This document shows, piece after piece, positions 5,559 to 7,917 of a stretch of 7,917 bases of DNA. How positions within the stretch are numbered: position 1 is the first letter of the stretch; every line of letters starts with the position of its first letter. This stretch comes from Clostridia bacterium (lineage in GTDB: Bacteria; Bacillota; Clostridia; Christensenellales; CAG-917), in assembly GCA_900754695.1 (NCBI GenBank), contig CAAEDU010000075.1, positions 1-7,917 of the forward strand. The letters are read 5' to 3'. The notes under the pieces are model-generated. The model was not told where the DNA came from, did not search any database, and saw only the letters and a program-made list of their open reading frames with translations. A program made the position numbers and the translations under genes.

Positions 5559-6347
5559 ATGAAAAGCGACGGAAAGAAGGAACTTGAATTTTTGGTGCGC
5601 ATCGTCCGCGAGGCGTGGCGCGCCTGCTCCGGGACGGAGCTCAACACCCGCGACAAGGGCGCGTTCGATCTCGTCACGGACATGGACTTTGCAATGGAAA
5701 GGTTCATCGACGGAGCCATAAGGGAGAGCTTCCCCGGCGACGTCGTGGTGGGGGAGGAGCTCAACCCCTTGAAGGAGCTGCCCGCGGGCAGAGCGTGGAC
5801 GGTGGATCCCATCGACGGCACCGTGAACATGGCGCACGGGCTGCCTCTTTTCGGGGTACAGTGCTCGTTCACGGTGGACGGAGTGCCGAGGGCGGCAGTC
5901 ATCTATCTCCCTCGCTTTGACGAGGTCTACACCGCCGTGCGCGGCGGGGGCGCGAAGCTGAACGGCAGGCGCATTTCAGTCTCCGGCAGGGAAGCCCGCG
6001 ACGCCGTGGTGAGCGTCGGGGACTATTCCCACAAGACGGCGGCGCACGCTTCGGGACAGATCGCGCGCGTCGGATATATCTTCGACCGCGTGTCCAAACT
6101 CCGCCATTTCGGGGCGGCGAGCGTGGACTTTGCGTGGTTTGCGAGCGGCAGGACGGACGCATTCATGATGTACACCCGCAATCTCTGGGACATCGTGCCC
6201 GGCTGGCTCATCGCGGAAGAGGCGGGCGGCGTCGTACTCTCGGTGAACGGGGGAGACTATGCCCTCGGGACGGACGGCATCGTCGTGTGCGCGTCCGAGA
6301 GCATCGCGGCGCTCTTCGAAGAGGCGGCTGCCGCGGCAAAGGAGTGA
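5559..6347 (+). CDS. Inositol monophosphatase family phosphatase
   Basis: This 262-aa Mg2+-dependent sugar/inositol phosphatase belongs to the IMPase/SuhB/CysQ superfamily. Metal-binding motif 1 is complete: GEE (65-67), then WTVDPIDGTVN (80-90) with Asp83 and Asp86. Motif 2 is WDIVPGWLIAEEAGG (210-224) with Asp211. The NG of the substrate loop is at 135-136 (AKLNGRRIS). Length and order match inositol-1-monophosphatase. The motif-1 tail is VNMAHGLP, as in IMPases, not the DGTKEF of CysQ-type 3'-phosphoadenosine phosphatases. GGAG at 5548-5551 sets the start. Its last two codons, AAG GAG, form the ribosome site of the next gene 2 nt away, so the pair is an operon. The true substrate could be inositol phosphate, a sugar phosphate or a nucleotide; the cysteine-synthase partner keeps a sulfur link open. 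Confidence 0.9.
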   Translation: MKSDGKKELEFLVRIVREAWRACSGTELNTRDKGAFDLVTDMDFAMERFIDGAIRESFPGDVVVGEELNPLKELPAGRAWTVDPIDGTVNMAHGLPLFGVQCSFTVDGVPRAAVIYLPRFDEVYTAVRGGGAKLNGRRISVSGREARDAVVSVGDYSHKTAAHASGQIARVGYIFDRVSKLRHFGAASVDFAWFASGRTDAFMMYTRNLWDIVPGWLIAEEAGGVVLSVNGGDYALGTDGIVVCASESIAALFEEAAAAAKE

Positions 6348-6349
6348 CT

Positions 6350-7246
6350 ATGACGGAAAAGATGAGAGCGGAGCTTGGTGACATCGCAAAACGCCTGGGA
6401 AATACCCCCGTCATCCCCCTCGGGGACGGCGTCTTCGGCAAGGATGAGGGCAAAAATCCCGCGGGCTCCATAAAGGACAGGGCGGCGTTCTACATCATCC
6501 GCGACGCGCTCGAGAGCGGCGCTCTCCGCGAGGGCGCGCCCGTCGTGGAAGCCACCAGCGGCAACACCGGCATCGGGCTTGCATACATCGGCGGACTGTT
6601 GGGCATCAAGGTCATCCTCACCATGCCCGAGAGCATGAGCGAGGAGAGACGGAAGATGCTTGCGGACTACGGCGCGGAACTCGTGCTCACCCCCGCCGCT
6701 GAAGGTATGGGCGGCGCTGTTGCAGAGGCAAAACGCATCGTGAAGGACAGGGGAGGCTTTTTTGCGGATCAGTTCGGCAATCCCTCTTCCGTCACCGCAC
6801 ACTTCGAGACCACCGCACCGGAGATCTTCTCCGCATTGCCCTCCGCGAGAGCCATCGTCGCGGGCGTGGGCAGCGGCGGCACCGCGATGGGCATAAAGGA
6901 ATACATCACTGCACACGGCTTGGACTGCAAAGTCTTCGCGCTCGAACCTGCGGAAAGCCCACTCATGAGCGAAGGCTATGCCGCGCCGCATCTCATCCAG
7001 GGCATAGGGGCGAACTTCATCCCCGCGCTGGTGGATGTTTCCGTCTTTGACGGCATCCTCACCGTGAGGGGAGAGGACGCGGTGAAAGAGGTCGGCACAC
7101 TCTTCCGCACCCACGGCATCGAGTGCGGCATCTCCTCCGCGGCAGCGGTGCTCGGCGCACGCGCTCTGCGCGCCACGACGGACGGCGACATCCTCGCCAT
7201 CCTTCCCGACCGCTCCGACCGCTATCCCGCAGAACTCTACCGCTGA
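6350..7246 (+). CDS. Cysteine synthase family PLP enzyme (CysK/CysM-like)
   Basis: This 298-aa fold-type II PLP enzyme is predicted to make cysteine from O-acetylserine (or O-phosphoserine) and sulfide. It contains LGNTP (16-20), NPAGSIKDRAA (36-46) with the PLP lysine Lys42, the TSGNTG substrate loop (69-74), the phosphate-binding GVGSGGT (172-178), GIGANFIP (218-225) and LPDRSDRY (285-292). The EGKNPAGS wording resembles CysM, whereas GIGANFIP resembles CysK, so the subtype is left open. The segment between the first strand (PVIPL) and VFGKDEG is only three residues, much shorter than usual. The expected SSGAA near the C-terminus reads SSAAA. The ATG at 6350 is preceded by AAGGAG (6339-6344) formed by the end of the phosphatase gene. 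The open frame extends upstream, but that part is a shadow. A strong terminator follows. Confidence 0.9.
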   Translation: MTEKMRAELGDIAKRLGNTPVIPLGDGVFGKDEGKNPAGSIKDRAAFYIIRDALESGALREGAPVVEATSGNTGIGLAYIGGLLGIKVILTMPESMSEERRKMLADYGAELVLTPAAEGMGGAVAEAKRIVKDRGGFFADQFGNPSSVTAHFETTAPEIFSALPSARAIVAGVGSGGTAMGIKEYITAHGLDCKVFALEPAESPLMSEGYAAPHLIQGIGANFIPALVDVSVFDGILTVRGEDAVKEVGTLFRTHGIECGISSAAAVLGARALRATTDGDILAILPDRSDRYPAELYR

Positions 7247-7269
7247 CACCGCAACAAAGACTTGAACAC

Positions 7270-7300
7270 ACAAAAACGCGGGATAAACCCGCGTTTTTGT
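7270..7300. terminator. Intrinsic terminator after the cysteine synthase gene
   Basis: ACAAAAACGCGGG (7270-7282) pairs perfectly over 13 bp with CCCGCGTTTTTGT (7288-7300) around ATAAA. GCGTTTTTGT on the plus strand gives a GC stem followed by a T-tract; the A-tract on the left makes it usable from the minus strand too, where the XRE remnant ends. It lies 23 bp after the stop codon. Confidence 0.88.
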
Positions 7301-7342
7301 TATTGCATTTTGGATGAACGAGTGTCTCGGGCTCGTATGCCG

Positions 7343-7495
7343 TCAGTCCTTTTCCCTGCCGATGAGATAGTCGACAGTCACGTCGAAGTAATCCGCAAGT
7401 CTCCAAAGGCTCTCGATGCTCGGCTCTTTCTTGCCGTTCAGCCAGTTGCAGACGGCGCTTTGGCGAGCGACGCGTAAAACTACCTTTAAAAGTGC
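7343..7495 (-). pseudogene. 5'-truncated XRE (Cro/CI-type) regulator remnant
   Basis: The minus-strand frame encodes a convincing second half of an XRE helix-turn-helix protein: VARQSAVCNW, then LNGKKEPSIESLWRLADYF, then DVTVDYLIGREKD and a stop. The C-terminal YFDVTVDYLIGRE pattern is typical of short Firmicutes XRE regulators. About the first 20-25 residues, the first helices of the domain, are missing. Upstream of VARQ the frame reads an unrelated 8 residues to a TGA (7496-7498), and none of the three frames there restores the domain. There is no start codon or ribosome site. The break coincides with a CGCGTAAAAC repeat edge at 7471-7480. It is probably non-functional. Confidence 0.75.
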
Positions 7496-7509
7496 TCAGC
7501 GTGTTCAAA
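7459..7509. repeat. Diverged direct repeat, copy 1 (at the XRE break)
   Basis: This stretch resembles 7822-7874. TTTGGC, GAGCG, CGCGTAAAAC and then CGTgTTCAAA occur in the same order and spacing in both, with a weakly conserved middle. The left part overlaps the surviving XRE codons; the right part is non-coding. It supports invasion or recombination by a repeat family. Confidence 0.45.
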
Positions 7510-7747
7510 GACGCTTCGAATAGGCTTTACGTCTCGGGGTTATCTTGATTTCCCCCTCCTTCCCTCCGGGCTTTCCTCCCCCGTGTCCGAAAGAGTATCG
7601 TCCTTGCATCATGCGGGACTGACTTAACATCTCTACAAGAGTTTTTAATATCGCACCGACATAACCGAGCGGAGAACTGCACTTACTGAAAACCCGGCAC
7701 GGGCGGAGGAATTCGGCGCTCGCAAATTAAAGCCCGTGTCTATTTGA

Positions 7748-7844
7748 GTTTACGGCGTTGCTCGGCACTCACTTAGCGCGCCGCGACTTGCAAGAGCAGG
7801 CGCAAGCGCCCGCTGTGCAAGTTTGGCTGAGCGGCGCGTAAAAC
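7748..7844. repeat. Imperfect palindromic element, MITE-like
   Basis: The outer arms, 7748-7766 (GTTTACGGCGTTGCTCGGC) and 7825-7844 (ending GCGCGTAAAAC), are imperfect inverted repeats. Inside, ACTTGCA (7786-7792) pairs with TGCAAGT (7816-7822), and GGCGC (7799-7803) with GCGCC (7806-7810). A competing perfect pairing joins CGCGCCGC (7777-7784) to GCGGCGCG (7831-7838). There is no transposase frame inside. It could fold as a long hairpin in RNA or as a cruciform in DNA. Confidence 0.5.
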
Positions 7845-7874
7845 CGTCTCCGAAAGAGTAACATCGTATTCAAA
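7822..7874. repeat. Diverged direct repeat, copy 2 (right edge of the palindrome)
   Basis: This is the partner of 7459-7509, containing TTTGGC, TGAGCGGCGCGTAAAAC and CGTATTCAAA in the same order. It starts at the right arm of the palindromic element, so copy 1 may mark the edge of a second, lost or degraded element. Confidence 0.45.
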
Positions 7875-7917
7875 TACACCTTATCAAGTTGTTCGTCACA
7901 AGTGAGCCCCGCCCCCC

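Larger units (their letters stand above)
7496..7917. other. Gene-free repeat-rich stretch to window end
   Basis: No protein gene is supported here. It holds the 12-mer TCCGAAAGAGTA twice (7586-7597, 7849-7860), the inverted repeat CACGGGC (7698-7704) / GCCCGTG (7732-7738), and the palindromic element at 7748-7844. A minus-strand frame of 41 codons (7505-7630) is Gly- and basic-rich, has no ribosome site and is not called as a gene. The composition looks like accumulated mobile or intergenic repeat sequence. Confidence 0.6.

Noticed and set aside
6257..7273. Minus-strand frame of 338 codons opposite the phosphatase/cysteine synthase genes
   Set aside because: It is antisense to two genes with full catalytic motifs and has a composition typical of shadow frames.
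7565..7590. Minus-strand GAGGAAAGCCCGG, resembling the RNase P RNA motif GAGGAAAGTCCGGGC
   Set aside because: No partner conserved regions of RNase P RNA are found on either side, so this is a chance match.
7505..7630. 41-codon minus-strand frame, Gly/Lys/Arg-rich
   Set aside because: There is no ribosome site and no family resemblance, and it lies in repeat-like sequence; kept only as a note.
4124..7703. 10-mer CCGGCACGGG shared by 4124-4133 and 7694-7703
   Set aside because: It is short and GC-rich in GC-rich DNA, without extended homology.
7748..7844. Integron attC-like site
   Set aside because: The palindrome lacks recognisable RYYYAAC/GTTRRRY core pairs, and no integrase or cassette genes are visible.

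Overview
This GC-rich window has strong AGGAGG-type ribosome binding sites and dense coding on both strands. Its protein families are typical of Firmicutes: a butanol-dehydrogenase-like iron ADH, an AraC regulator with a helical N-terminus, and a NimA-like flavoprotein. The most likely source is a high-GC gut Clostridia-type bacterium. That is an inference from style and protein families; no rRNA or marker gene is present to place it.

Layout. (1) 1-1310: leader and gene for an iron-dependent alcohol dehydrogenase, plus strand. (2) 1343-1392: a very long perfect hairpin, probably a two-way terminator between convergent units. (3) 3851 down to 1510, minus strand: an APH/choline-kinase-fold phosphotransferase translationally coupled to a MATE efflux transporter, behind a 110-nt structured leader. 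(4) 3852-4141: a divergent control region with a minus-strand promoter, a 12-bp direct repeat and an AraC-type promoter. (5) 4142-4888: AraC-family regulator. (6) 4998-5462: NimA/PPOX-type flavoprotein with its own promoter. (7) 5559-7246: inositol-monophosphatase-family gene and a cysteine-synthase-family gene, linked by a 2-nt gap and ended by a clear terminator at 7270-7300. (8) 7301-7917: no intact gene; a 5'-truncated XRE regulator remnant on the minus strand and a patch of diverged repeats and palindromes.

The main signal not explained by the genes is a 66-bp intergenic block present twice. It lies upstream of the alcohol dehydrogenase (18-83) and upstream of the araC-type gene (4053-4118), in the same orientation, ungapped and 56/66 identical. 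Each copy ends on a -10-like hexamer. The simplest reading is that the AraC protein controls itself and the dehydrogenase through a shared operator-promoter, similar in logic to E. coli YqhC-YqhD. A shared leader RNA is the alternative. The repeats next to the araC-type gene also overlap the promoter of the kinase-MATE operon, so one regulator could link alcohol/aldehyde metabolism to efflux.

The 3' patch looks like a degraded or mobile palindromic repeat family whose edge coincides with the point where the XRE coding sequence is lost. I see no CRISPR array, tRNA, rRNA or transposase.
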